The translations under genes were made by a program, and so were the position numbers. 59,253 nucleotides of DNA from DASRPD01 sp035646535 (GTDB lineage Bacteria > Actinomycetota > Acidimicrobiia > IMCC26256 > JANYLB01), in contig DASRPD010000079.1 of NCBI GenBank assembly GCA_035646535.1, forward strand, positions 1 to 59,253. Direction: 5' to 3'. The notes under the pieces were generated by a model. It was given only the letters and a program-made list of their open reading frames with translations, was not told where the DNA came from and did no database searches. Shown here in pieces: positions 24,271-32,898 of the stretch (the stretch's first letter is position 1; each line of letters starts with the position of its first letter).

Positions 24271-25000
24271 CGGAGGAAGCGGTGTCTCTCGGCGCGCGAG
24301 CGAAGACCCGGACCCCGGAGTGCCTGATCCCGAGCCAGCCGAATACAACGCCGATCACGGCCCAGAGCGCGGCCTGACCGCCAAGACTCGCGAGGCGGAA
24401 GCGCCAGACGAGCTGCGCGCTCACATCGATGTCATCGGGGTTGGCGGGCATGACGACGAACGCGACGCCGATGGCGAGCACCCACGCCGCGACCACCGCG
24501 GGTAGCGCCACGTGCTCGGACCAGCCCCGGGCCTGGAAGACGCCCCACAGGCGCCGCGCCGCGATCGTCACCACGAGGGCGAGACCGAGCAGGCAGAGAT
24601 AGGAGATCGTTCGCTGGTTCACCGTGTCGGGATCGCCGACCGCGGGTGGGTTCGGCGGGTACTTGAGGAACGGCACCAGCGCCAACGAGAGGAAGCCCAG
24701 GCCGGCCAGCCGGAGCGATCGCTTCCAGTCGGGCACGGGTCCGAGACGGTGGCGGACCGCGGCGAACACCACCCCGAAGATGAGACCGAGGAACACGCCG
24801 TACAGCAGCACGCCGATCGACCCACCGACCACTTGGGTCGTGCGGGTGAACATGGCGTCGTCGCCCCCGCCGCCGGAAGTGGCCTCCTCGAGCGAGATCG
24901 CCTCGCGGATGGAGCGCTCCCCCAAGGCCAGGAGCATGCCGACGGAGGCGAGCGCGCCGCAGACGCCGGCGAGCACGCCCCGCACGAGAAAGGGCTTCAC
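24263..25000 (-). CDS. cbtA: cobalt transporter subunit CbtA
   Basis: 245 residues with five to six membrane helices: FLVRGVLAGVCGALASVGML, VGGSIGVLLYGVFLGLIFG, LCLLGLALVVTIAARRLW and ALPAVVAAWVLAIGVAFVVM among others. PFLKYPPNPPAVGDPDTVNQ near residue 112 is typical of CbtA. CbtA with CbtB is a predicted cobalt uptake system commonly placed behind a cobalamin riboswitch, exactly as here. It is second in the transcript, 63 bp after cbtB. Confidence 0.92.
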   Translation of the reverse strand: MKPFLVRGVLAGVCGALASVGMLLALGERSIREAISLEEATSGGGGDDAMFTRTTQVVGGSIGVLLYGVFLGLIFGVVFAAVRHRLGPVPDWKRSLRLAGLGFLSLALVPFLKYPPNPPAVGDPDTVNQRTISYLCLLGLALVVTIAARRLWGVFQARGWSEHVALPAVVAAWVLAIGVAFVVMPANPDDIDVSAQLVWRFRLASLGGQAALWAVIGVVFGWLGIRHSGVRVFARAPRDTASSGD

Positions 25001-25063
25001 GAGGTCTCCTTCACGTCCCCGGCCACTCGGACGGCCCGATCGACGGACTGTCCGACGAACGGG

Positions 25064-25276
25064 TCAGTGGCAGGGAACGCCGACGAAGTGGCGGGCGTCG
25101 TGGAAGAGCTCGTGAGACCCCTCGGCCAGCGATCCGAGCATCGCGTTGTCGAGGGTCATCAGGTAGATGCCGAGAACCGAGATCGCGACGAGCATCCACG
25201 CCCAGGCGGGGATGTGGATGCCGATGTCTTCGATCGGTTCGAGGGTCGCGATCTGGAGGTCAGCGCTCTGAGCCAT
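25064..25276 (-). CDS. cbtB: cobalt transporter subunit CbtB
   Basis: 70 residues from the ATG at 25276. A single membrane helix (AWAWMLVAISVLGIYLMTLD) is followed by a His-rich C-terminus, EGSHELFHDARHFVGVPCH, with the H-x4-H-x3-H pattern expected to bind cobalt. It is the first gene after the cobalamin riboswitch and starts 53 bp from its 3' side. AAGGATGG eight bases upstream is the ribosome-binding site and is the likely target of sequestration. Confidence 0.92.
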   Translation of the reverse strand: MAQSADLQIATLEPIEDIGIHIPAWAWMLVAISVLGIYLMTLDNAMLGSLAEGSHELFHDARHFVGVPCH

Positions 25277-25329
25277 GGGTTCCATCCTTCGTGGAGTGAC
25301 GCCGCCGGTTGACGGTGCCGGTGCTCGCT

Positions 25330-25503
25330 CGTCGGCGGGAGATTTCCTGACTCCCGGATCCCAGCTCTCCCGGCCTTCCCAGGCGGCTGACCATCGGCCG
25401 GCCGTCCAGTGGCGTCGTCGGGTCTGCTCCCCGGTCACAGTGGCGAGGACCGCACCGGATTCGCACCGGTTTCCCTCGTCGTCGACATCGGGACCATACC
25501 AGC
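25330..25503 (-). ncRNA. cobalamin riboswitch controlling cbtB-cbtA-cobU-cobS-cobD-cobC
   Basis: Read on the minus strand the element has the 5' GGTCCC segment, then GGGAAACCGGTGCGAATCC and GCGGTCCTCGCCACTG. The closing B12 box GAGTCAGGAAATCTCCCGCC is about 100 bases later. Those are the invariant blocks of the adenosylcobalamin aptamer in the right order. It ends about 54 bases before the cbtB start. With cobalamin bound, expression of cobalt uptake and nucleotide-loop genes should drop. Boundaries are approximate. Confidence 0.93.
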
Positions 25504-25531
25504 GCCCCGCGCCCGCGACACGAGTGCCCCA

Positions 25532-25574
25532 GTTGGTGCGATAGCCGTCGCAGAGCGACGGGTGTCGCACCAAC
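25532..25574. other. long hairpin between the cobalamin riboswitch and cobQ
   Basis: Outer arms GTTGGTGCGA (25532-25541) and TCGCACCAAC (25565-25574) pair perfectly. Inner arms CGTCGC and GCGACG close on a three-base AGA loop. No U-tract follows. It could be a terminator or attenuator in the cobQ leader or an insulator between divergent promoters; the function is not known. Confidence 0.6.
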
Positions 25575-25625
25575 GTGGTCCGACGGGACTTGCACCGGCG
25601 GCTGCGACTCCCCGAGGGTGGGGGC

Positions 25626-27134
25626 GTGCAGGGTGGCCTCCTCGTGTGCGGCACGGGTTCCGACGTCGGCAAGAGCCTGATCGTGACCGGTCTGTGTCGA
25701 TTGCTGGCGCGACGAGGGGTCCGGGTAGCGCCCTTCAAGGCGCAGAACATGGCGCTCAACTCCTACGTCACCGCCGATGGCCACGAGATCGGACGGGCCC
25801 AGGCCGCCCAGGCCATGGCGGCGCGCGTCCCGCCCGAGGTGGCGATGAACCCCATCCTGTTGAAGCCGACTGGCGACCGGACGAGCCAGGTGATCGTGGC
25901 CGGGCGGGCGATCGGATACCTCGACGCGGCCGAGTATCACGAGCTCAAGCCGCAGCTCCTGGACAAGGTGCTCGCCGACCTGGCCGATCTGCGGGCCCGC
26001 TTCGACGTGGTGATCGCCGAAGGCGCGGGAAGCCCCGCCGAGATCAATCTGGCGGATCACGACATCGTGAACCTGCGCGTGGCCTACGAGGCCGGCCTGC
26101 CGGCGATCGTGGTCGGTGACATCGACCGGGGCGGGGTCTTCGCCTCGCTCTACGGCACGGTCGCGTTGTTGCCTGACCACTACCGGGCACTCGTGCGGGG
26201 CTTCATCATCAACAAGTTTCGGGGAGACCCCGCATTGCTGGGCGACGGTACCGCGCAGCTCGAGCAGCGTTGCGGGGTCCCCACGTTGGGCATCGTGCCG
26301 ATGGTCGGTGACCTCGCGCTGGACGCCGAGGACTCGCTCGCCTTGGCCGGGCCCCGACCCGATTCGGGTCCGGCGCTCGCCGACGGCCTCGACGTCGCCG
26401 TGGTTCGTTTCCCGCGCATCTCGAACTTCACCGATCTCGACGCCCTCGCGCTCGAACCCGGCGTCACCGTGCGCTTCGTCACCGCGGTGTCCGGGCTCGG
26501 GACCCCCGACCTCGTGGTGCTACCCGGCACCAAGGCGACGGTCGATGACCTGGCGTGGCTTCGGGCCCGCGGCTTCGAAGATGCGCTCAGCCGGACCAGC
26601 GCGCTCGTGCTCGGTATCTGCGGTGGGTACCAGATGCTGGGGCGGGAGATCGTCGACGACGTCGAGTCCGGTGACGGTCGCGTCCGCGGTCTCGGACTGC
26701 TCGACGTCGCCACCGCGTTCGCGGCGGACAAGACGACGCGCCGGCGCGCGGGTACGGCGATAGGCGAGTCGGTCGGGGGCTATGAGATCCATCACGGCGT
26801 GACGGATCGGGGCGACGGTGCGGCCGGGTGGGTACACCTCGACGCGATTGGTGTCGGCGCCGGAGCGTCGACACCTCCCGAGGACGAGGGCGCAGTTGAC
26901 CTCGAGGACGCGCGTGTGCTCGGCACCGGCCTGCACGGCCTGTTCGAGCACGACGCATTCCGTGCCCAGTTCCTGATGGAGGTCGGGCGCCGCGCCGACA
27001 AGGCGTTCGTGCCCGCGGGGGTGTCGTTCGCCGCGGCCCGCGAGGACCAGTTCGACCGCCTCGCCGATCTGGTCGCGACCCACGTGGACCTCGACCGCCT
27101 GTTCGCGATGATCGAGGGTTCCGTCAGCGGGTGA
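25626..27134 (+). CDS. cobQ: adenosylcobyric acid synthase
   Basis: 502 residues from the GTG at 25626, with GAGGGTGGGG just upstream. Amidates four side chains of adenosylcobyrinic acid a,c-diamide using glutamine and ATP. N-terminal P-loop CGTGSDVGKSLIVTGLC, then FKAQNMALNSYVT and EGAGSPAEINL, DIDRGGVFASLYG; the C-terminal glutaminase domain has LGICGGYQMLG (nucleophile Cys near residue 335) and GTGLHGLFEH (His). It is divergent from the cbtB operon and convergent with the ChlI-ChlD gene, overlapping by 11 bp. No riboswitch is seen on its own strand. Confidence 0.95.
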   Translation: MQGGLLVCGTGSDVGKSLIVTGLCRLLARRGVRVAPFKAQNMALNSYVTADGHEIGRAQAAQAMAARVPPEVAMNPILLKPTGDRTSQVIVAGRAIGYLDAAEYHELKPQLLDKVLADLADLRARFDVVIAEGAGSPAEINLADHDIVNLRVAYEAGLPAIVVGDIDRGGVFASLYGTVALLPDHYRALVRGFIINKFRGDPALLGDGTAQLEQRCGVPTLGIVPMVGDLALDAEDSLALAGPRPDSGPALADGLDVAVVRFPRISNFTDLDALALEPGVTVRFVTAVSGLGTPDLVVLPGTKATVDDLAWLRARGFEDALSRTSALVLGICGGYQMLGREIVDDVESGDGRVRGLGLLDVATAFAADKTTRRRAGTAIGESVGGYEIHHGVTDRGDGAAGWVHLDAIGVGAGASTPPEDEGAVDLEDARVLGTGLHGLFEHDAFRAQFLMEVGRRADKAFVPAGVSFAAAREDQFDRLADLVATHVDLDRLFAMIEGSVSG

Positions 27135-28995
27135 GCGCCCGGATCGAGCGTGTGAGGTCGCCGTCGTCGTCGAGGGTGGCGAGAGGGACGCACGCCGCGC
27201 CGAGCCACGCCGCGAGCTCGGCGGCCAGCCCGAGGCGGGGCATCGCGTCTTCGGCGTCGATGACCAACGCGGGCGCGCGCAGCTCGGCGAGGCGAAGCGC
27301 GGCAGCCTCGGCCGCGGCGAGCGGTTGATCGCCGCCCGCGGTCGCCCGGCCGTCGGTGACGAAGACGACGATCGGTTGGAGGGCTTTGGATCGGTCCGCC
27401 TGCTCGGCGAGATCCCGGACGGTGTCGAGCGCGTCGGCGAGCGGTGTCGTCCCCCCGACGGGGAGCTCGGCCAATCGGTTGCGGGCGACCTCGACCGAGC
27501 CGGTCGGGCGGAGCACCACTTCGGCGCGTTCACCCCGGAACGCGACCAGCGCGACCCGATCACGCTGTTGGTAGGCGTCGGTCAGCAGGCCGAGCACCGT
27601 GGCCTTCGTCGCCGCGATGCGCCGCTCGGCCCCCATGGAGCTCGACGTGTCCACGGCGAGGATCACGAGACTGGCGGTCGTTCCTTGTCGCACGGCGACG
27701 CGCAGGTCCTCGCGCCCGATGGGTGCCTCGGGATGTGCCGCCCGCTTCGCCGCGATCGCCACCGCGGTCGGGGCGATGGCAAGGGCAGTCACGTCCTCAC
27801 CCGCGGGTACGGCGCGCACGAACCGGCCGCGTTCGTCCGGTGCGGGCGCGCGCCGTCCTGCAGTGCGCCGTCCGGCGGTGCGAGCAGTCTCGGCGCGGGC
27901 CTTGGGAATCGGTGGCGCGCCGCGCTCGACGCCGGGAGCGACGATGACGTCGGGTGTCTCGGGGGTGCCGGGTGTCTCGGGGGTGTCGGGTGTCTCGGGG
28001 GTGCCGGGTGTCTCGTTCGCCCGGCGCTCACCGTCGCCCCCGTCCGCGCCGGTCTCACCGGAAGGCTCGTCACCGTCGGCGCGGTCGGGCGCCGGCGGGT
28101 TGGCCGCCTGGTCGAAGGCCTCGTCGAGCTCGTCGGGAGTGATCCCGGGCTCGTCGAACGGGTTCCGCCGCCGCCGATGCGCGAGCACGAGGGGGGCCAC
28201 CCGGCGCAGGTCGTCCGCGGTGGCTTCGACGCGGCCGTTCCACGCGGCGAGCGCGGCCGCGGCGCGGCTGAGCATGAGGTCGGCGCGGAGCCCTTCCGCG
28301 CCGACCTCGAGCGCAACGCGACAGGCGAGCTCGATCACCGCCGGGGGTGCCACCGCGCGGGGTTCGGCCGCGAGGCGTCGGCCCAGCTCGGCGTCCTCGT
28401 CGGCAAAGCCCGCCATGAGGCCGTCGGCCCGTTCGAGACCGAGTTGGCGGGTCACGGCCTCGACGCGGTGGGTGGCGTCGTCGGGTGCGGCGATGTCGAC
28501 GGCGAGGCCGAAACGATCGAGGAGCTGCGGTCGCAGCTCACCCTCTTCGGGGTTCATCGAACCGACGAGCACGAACCGGGCCGGATAGGTGTGGGACACG
28601 CCGTCCCGCTCGATGCGACCGACGCCCGACACGGCAGTGTCCAGGAGCGCGTCGACGAGGTGGTCGGCGAGCAGGTTGACCTCGTCCACGTACAGCACCC
28701 CACCGTGGGCTGCCGCGAGCAGGCCGGGCCGCACGCGCGTCTCGCCCACGGTCAACAGGTGGGCGGCGTCGATCGAGCCGAGCACCCGGTCCTCGGTGGC
28801 GCCGAGGGGAAGCTCGACGAAGGGCGCCCGGCCGTTCAGCAGCCCAGTCAGCCCACGGGCGAGCGTGGTCTTGGCCGATCCTTTCTGCCCGCGCAACAGC
28901 ACGCCACCCAGGCGCGGCTCGCTCGCCGCGAGCAGCAACGCGAGCTTGGCGTCGTCCTGGCCGACGACGGCGGAGAATGGCAGCAGCGGATTCAT
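27124..28995 (-). CDS. ChlI-ChlD fusion, putative cobaltochelatase ATPase subunit
   Basis: 623 residues from the ATG at 28995 (ATGA overlap with cobN; GGAGGAGG eight bases upstream). The N-terminal AAA+ module (1-310) has Walker A LLRGQKGSAKTTLARG, Walker B GVLYVDEVNLL and FVLVGSMNPEEGELRPQLLD. A Pro/Glu/Thr linker of about 90 residues includes TPGTPETPDTPETP repeats. The C-terminal VWA module (440-623) has the MIDAS motif LAVDTSSSM. Magnesium and cobalt chelatases split these as ChlI and ChlD (or CobS and CobT). A fused form beside cobN points to ATP-driven cobalt insertion into hydrogenobyrinic acid diamide. Confidence 0.9.
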   Translation of the reverse strand: MNPLLPFSAVVGQDDAKLALLLAASEPRLGGVLLRGQKGSAKTTLARGLTGLLNGRAPFVELPLGATEDRVLGSIDAAHLLTVGETRVRPGLLAAAHGGVLYVDEVNLLADHLVDALLDTAVSGVGRIERDGVSHTYPARFVLVGSMNPEEGELRPQLLDRFGLAVDIAAPDDATHRVEAVTRQLGLERADGLMAGFADEDAELGRRLAAEPRAVAPPAVIELACRVALEVGAEGLRADLMLSRAAAALAAWNGRVEATADDLRRVAPLVLAHRRRRNPFDEPGITPDELDEAFDQAANPPAPDRADGDEPSGETGADGGDGERRANETPGTPETPDTPETPGTPETPDVIVAPGVERGAPPIPKARAETARTAGRRTAGRRAPAPDERGRFVRAVPAGEDVTALAIAPTAVAIAAKRAAHPEAPIGREDLRVAVRQGTTASLVILAVDTSSSMGAERRIAATKATVLGLLTDAYQQRDRVALVAFRGERAEVVLRPTGSVEVARNRLAELPVGGTTPLADALDTVRDLAEQADRSKALQPIVVFVTDGRATAGGDQPLAAAEAAALRLAELRAPALVIDAEDAMPRLGLAAELAAWLGAACVPLATLDDDGDLTRSIRALTR

Positions 28996-31900
28996 CGCAC
29001 CTCCTCCCAAGCTTCGGCTTCGAGCACCGCGGAGCGCAAGACCTCGAGCGACTCGGCGCCGGCGGACCACATCGATCGCTCGGCCGCCTCGAGCAACCGC
29101 TCGGCGATCTGGCGCAGCGCCCACGGGTTCGACTCCTCGAAGAACTTCCGCACCTCCGGGTCGGCGACGTAGGCCGAAGTGACCCGCTCGTACATCCAGT
29201 CGTCGACGACGTGGGCGGTCGCGTCGTAGCCGAACAGGTAGTCGACCGTGGCCGCCATCTCGAACGCTCCCTTGTAGCCGTGCCGACGCATGGCGTCGAT
29301 CCAGCGGGGGTTGACGACACGCGTGCGAACGACGCGGGCGGCCTCCTCGGCGAGCGAGCGCACGACCGGTCGGGACGGGTCGGCCGAATCGCCGAACCAG
29401 GCCTTCGGGTCACGTCCGGTGAGCGACCGGATCGTGGCGACCATCCCGCCGTGCTCTTGGAGGTAGTCGTCGCTGTCGAAGATGTCGTGCTCGCGGTTGT
29501 CCTGGTTCTTGACCGCGATCTCGATTGCCGCGAACCGTCGGCGCATGGCGTCCTCGCTCGGTACGCCGAAGCCGCTCCGGCCGTAGGAGTGGCCCGACCA
29601 TGCGAGGTAGACCGCGGCGAGGTCGTCGTCGGAACGCCAGTTGCGGTGTTCGAGCACGTGCAGGAGGCCAACGCCGTACGCGCCCGGTTCCGGGCCGAAG
29701 ACGCGCGGGTCGCTTCCACCGTGGGCGCGCACGTGGTTCGACTCCGCGGGCTCATCGAGCGAGGCGGCCAGCGTGACCGCGTCGTCGAGCAGGTGCACGA
29801 GGTTGGGGAACGCGTCGCGAAAGAAGCCCGAGATGCGCATCGTCACGTCGATGCGGGGTCGGTCGAGCTCGTCGAGTGGGATGACCTCGAGGCCGGTGAC
29901 GCGACGCGACTCGACCTCCCACACCGGTCGGATGCCGAGGAGGGCGAGCGCCTCGGCAACATCGTCGCCCTGGGTGCGGGTCGCGGCGGTGCCCCACAGC
30001 ACGAGGCCGACCGTGTCGGGATAGCGACCCTCCTCGTCGAGGTGACGCTCGACCAGCGCGTCGGCGAGACGCACGCCGACCTCCCAGCTCAGCTCGCTCG
30101 GCAGGGCCTTGGGATCGAGCGAGTAGAAGTTGCGCCCCGTGGGCAGGACGTGCGCGCCACCCCTCGTGAGCGATCCGCTGGGTCCGGCGGGCACGTACCG
30201 GCCGTCGAGGCCGGCCAGCAGGTTGGTGATCTCGTCGCCGGTCCGGGCAAGGCGCGGGACCAGCCAGTCGCATACCCACCGCAGCGTCGGCGGGTCGGTC
30301 TCGACCGCTCGCCAGCCGCGGGTCGCGGCGGCGGCGACGAGCGCGCGCGCTCGAGCCTCGATCGCATCAAGGCTGCGGGGATCGTCACCATCGATGCCGA
30401 GCTCCGCGGCCATCGTGGTCCGCAGCGACGGGATCTGGCCGTGGGGCAGGCGAGTGATCGCGAGCACGAGGTCGATGAGGCTCTCGCCCGCAGGCACCAG
30501 ACCGAGCGTGTGGAGCCCCCCGCGTATCTGAGCGTCCTTCAGGGTGCACAGGTAGCCGTCGACGTTCGCGATCACGTCGTCGAAGTCGGCCTCACCGGGA
30601 GCGGTGTCGAGCGCCAGGTCACGGTCGATCGCCGCGTCGGTGATGACCTGCCAGATGCGCTCACGCAGGGCAGGAAGCTTGGTCGGATCGAGCGACTGCA
30701 CCTGGGAGTACTCGTCGAAGAGCTGTTCGAGCCGGGCGGTCTCGTCGTAGGTGTCGGCCCGGGTCATCGGCGGGAGTAGGTGGTCGATGATCACCGCGTG
30801 TGCCCGCCGCTTGGCCTGGGTGCCCTCACCGGGGTCGTTGACGAGAAACGGGTAGAAGAGCGGTACGCCGCCGAGCGCCGCGTCGGGACCACACCCGGCC
30901 GACAGCGCGACCGCCTTGCCCGGCAGCCACTCGAGGGTGCCGTGCTTGCCCAGGTGGACGATCGCGTCGGCACCCCACTCCTCGTCGAGCCAGCGGTAGA
31001 ACGCCAGGTAGTGGTGTGCCGGCGCCAGGTTCGGCGAGTGGTACACCGCGACGGAATCGTCGCCGTAGCCCCGCGGCGGCTGGATCGCGATCAGCACGTT
31101 GTCGAGCTCGACACCGCTGAACATCAACCGCCCGTCGTGGATGCGCTCGCGGCCCGGTGCTTCGCCCGAAGTGGCTTCGATCTCAGCGCGCGCGTCCGCC
31201 GGGAGGGTCGAGAACCAGCGCGCGTACTGCTCGCCGTCGAGCCCCCCGACGGCCCGGTCGAGCTGATCGGTGGTCAGCATCTCGGCCTCGTAGGTGAGGC
31301 CGTCGGCCAACTCGGCCATCAGCGCGTCCCCGCTCTCGGGGAGGTCACCGAGGTGATATCCGGCTCGGGCGAGCGCGTCGAGGATCACGAGCGCGGACGC
31401 CGGGGTGTCGAGGCCGACCGCGTTGCCGAGCCGGCTGCGCTTGGTCGGGTACGCCGACAACACGATCGCGATCCGGCGCTTCTCGGGCGGCGTGGCGGCC
31501 AGGCGCGCGTGGCGCAGCGCGATCTCGGCGACGCGGGCGGTGCGGTCAGCCACGGTGCGGTACGCCTTGACCACCGAGCCCAGCTCGTCGCCGTCGTCGA
31601 CCACCTCGGCGAACGCGAACGCGGGCGCGATGATGCGACCGTCGAACTCCGGGATCGCGACGCCCGCGGTCACGTCGTAGGGGCCGAGGCCGACGTCGGA
31701 GGCTTCCCACTGGGCCCGTGACCAGCCGGACGATGGCGCCTGCACGATCGGTACGTCGAGGGCGGCCAGCGCGGCGGCGTCCCAGGCCTCGCCGTCGAGC
31801 CCGCCGGGCATGCCGGTGAGCCCGGCACCGGCGGCGACGCCCCCGGCTGCGAGCACGGTGGTGATCACGGCATCGACCGCACGGGCGCGCAGCAGCTCGG

Positions 31901-32552
31901 CGACCGGTGTCGCGGCATCGCCGCGCAGCGAGTAGCACCACAACGCCAGCGCGTCGGCCCCGCCGGCTTCGATGGCGTCGCACAGGTCGTCGACGAATTG
32001 GGTGTTTCCCGCCACGAGGTGGGCGCGGTAGAAGACGACGCCGATGACCGGCCGGTTCGAGTCGCGCGCGGCAGGCGATCGCCAGACGCCGTGCTCGGGT
32101 ACCGCCTCGGGAGGTTCGAATCCGTACCCCTCGAGCAGCACCGTGTCGGCGACGAAGCGCAGCACCTGTTCGAGGTTCTTCGGGCCGCCGTGGACGAGGT
32201 ACGCGAATGCCTCGGTGACCGTCGCGCTGGGCACGGTGGACAGCGCGGTCAGCTCACCGTCGGGAACCGCCTCTCCGGAGAACGCGAGGAGCGGGATGTC
32301 TCGCTCGACGCACCGGGCTCGCAGGATGTCGAAGCCGGCCTCCCAGCTCCGGCGGCCGCCCAGCAGGCGGACGAGCACGCAACGCACGCCGTCCAGGTCA
32401 GGGCCGAGCCGCGAGCCGGAGTCGGAGTCGGAGTCGGAGTCGAGGTTCCACGGGTTGGCCCCCCGAACGCGCTCGAACCCTCGGGGCAACCCCTCGACCG
32501 CGGCGCGCAGCGCCAGCAGCTCGGTGTCGGTCGACGTGATGAACAGGATCAC
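28992..32552 (-). CDS. cobN: cobaltochelatase large subunit
   Basis: 1186 residues, normal for CobN/BchH-type subunits. It binds the corrin ring and inserts cobalt together with the ATPase subunit. Conserved blocks: PVIGVVFYRAHLVAGNTQFV (about 175), RIAIVLSAYPTKRSRLGNAV (about 365), HLGKHGTLEWLPGKAVALS (about 535) and LRERIWQVITDAAID. The C-terminal block is LEHRNWRSDDDLAAVYLAWS near 980. An S-D-S-D-S-D insertion near residue 38 is coded by a short repeat at 32410-32436. It begins about 60 bases after a cobalamin riboswitch and is coupled to the ChlI-ChlD gene by an ATGA overlap. Confidence 0.96.
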   Translation of the reverse strand: MILFITSTDTELLALRAAVEGLPRGFERVRGANPWNLDSDSDSDSGSRLGPDLDGVRCVLVRLLGGRRSWEAGFDILRARCVERDIPLLAFSGEAVPDGELTALSTVPSATVTEAFAYLVHGGPKNLEQVLRFVADTVLLEGYGFEPPEAVPEHGVWRSPAARDSNRPVIGVVFYRAHLVAGNTQFVDDLCDAIEAGGADALALWCYSLRGDAATPVAELLRARAVDAVITTVLAAGGVAAGAGLTGMPGGLDGEAWDAAALAALDVPIVQAPSSGWSRAQWEASDVGLGPYDVTAGVAIPEFDGRIIAPAFAFAEVVDDGDELGSVVKAYRTVADRTARVAEIALRHARLAATPPEKRRIAIVLSAYPTKRSRLGNAVGLDTPASALVILDALARAGYHLGDLPESGDALMAELADGLTYEAEMLTTDQLDRAVGGLDGEQYARWFSTLPADARAEIEATSGEAPGRERIHDGRLMFSGVELDNVLIAIQPPRGYGDDSVAVYHSPNLAPAHHYLAFYRWLDEEWGADAIVHLGKHGTLEWLPGKAVALSAGCGPDAALGGVPLFYPFLVNDPGEGTQAKRRAHAVIIDHLLPPMTRADTYDETARLEQLFDEYSQVQSLDPTKLPALRERIWQVITDAAIDRDLALDTAPGEADFDDVIANVDGYLCTLKDAQIRGGLHTLGLVPAGESLIDLVLAITRLPHGQIPSLRTTMAAELGIDGDDPRSLDAIEARARALVAAAATRGWRAVETDPPTLRWVCDWLVPRLARTGDEITNLLAGLDGRYVPAGPSGSLTRGGAHVLPTGRNFYSLDPKALPSELSWEVGVRLADALVERHLDEEGRYPDTVGLVLWGTAATRTQGDDVAEALALLGIRPVWEVESRRVTGLEVIPLDELDRPRIDVTMRISGFFRDAFPNLVHLLDDAVTLAASLDEPAESNHVRAHGGSDPRVFGPEPGAYGVGLLHVLEHRNWRSDDDLAAVYLAWSGHSYGRSGFGVPSEDAMRRRFAAIEIAVKNQDNREHDIFDSDDYLQEHGGMVATIRSLTGRDPKAWFGDSADPSRPVVRSLAEEAARVVRTRVVNPRWIDAMRRHGYKGAFEMAATVDYLFGYDATAHVVDDWMYERVTSAYVADPEVRKFFEESNPWALRQIAERLLEAAERSMWSAGAESLEVLRSAVLEAEAWEEVR

Positions 32553-32609
32553 GCGCGCCGCACAGCTGCGATGGGCTGGTCCATGGTGACGTCTCCCGCG
32601 TCGAGTGGT

Positions 32610-32820
32610 CTTGTACGGAGGTCTCCTGGCTCCCGGCTGCTCCCCAGGGTTGCTACATCCGTGACGCCGGGCGTCACCGAAGCATCAAACCTCGGGGTTG
32701 GACGCTCGCCCGGCCTTCCCGGGCATGGGCCCAGTGGCATGTTCGGGTTCGCTCCCCGGTGACAGTTGCGGGACAGCCCCGGATTCGCACCGGTGTTCCC
32801 TCCGTCGCCGGGCACCGTAG
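32610..32820 (-). ncRNA. cobalamin riboswitch controlling cobN
   Basis: Minus-strand aptamer with CTACGGTGCCC at the 5' side, then GGGAACACCGGTGCGAATCC and GGGGCTGTCCCGCAACTGTC. The B12 box GAGCCAGGAGACCTCCGTAC is at the 3' end. The spacer between core and B12 box contains an extra GC-rich hairpin (GTGACGCCGGGCGTCAC, 32660-32676). It ends about 57 bases before cobN and should repress cobalt insertion when cobalamin is plentiful. Confidence 0.94.
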
Positions 32821-32898
32821 CCGCGTGCCTCCCGGTGCCGCCCACGGGCTCGGCGCCGTGCCGAACGAGCGGGCGGGAGCGACGGTTACGGTGCGCCG

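Noticed and set aside
25575..25600. tRNA-like T arm (GGTGCAAGTCC) before cobQ
   Set aside because: The flanking stems do not pair as a T arm and no acceptor or anticodon arm is present.
27325..29172. Plus-strand open frame of 615 codons opposite the ChlI-ChlD gene
   Set aside because: Low-complexity GC shadow; the opposite strand has Walker A/B and MIDAS motifs.
28977..30779. Plus-strand open frame of 600 codons opposite cobN
   Set aside because: It is the mirror frame of cobN in GC-rich DNA. The product is Arg/Val/Glu-rich without any motif, whereas the minus strand gives a full CobN.
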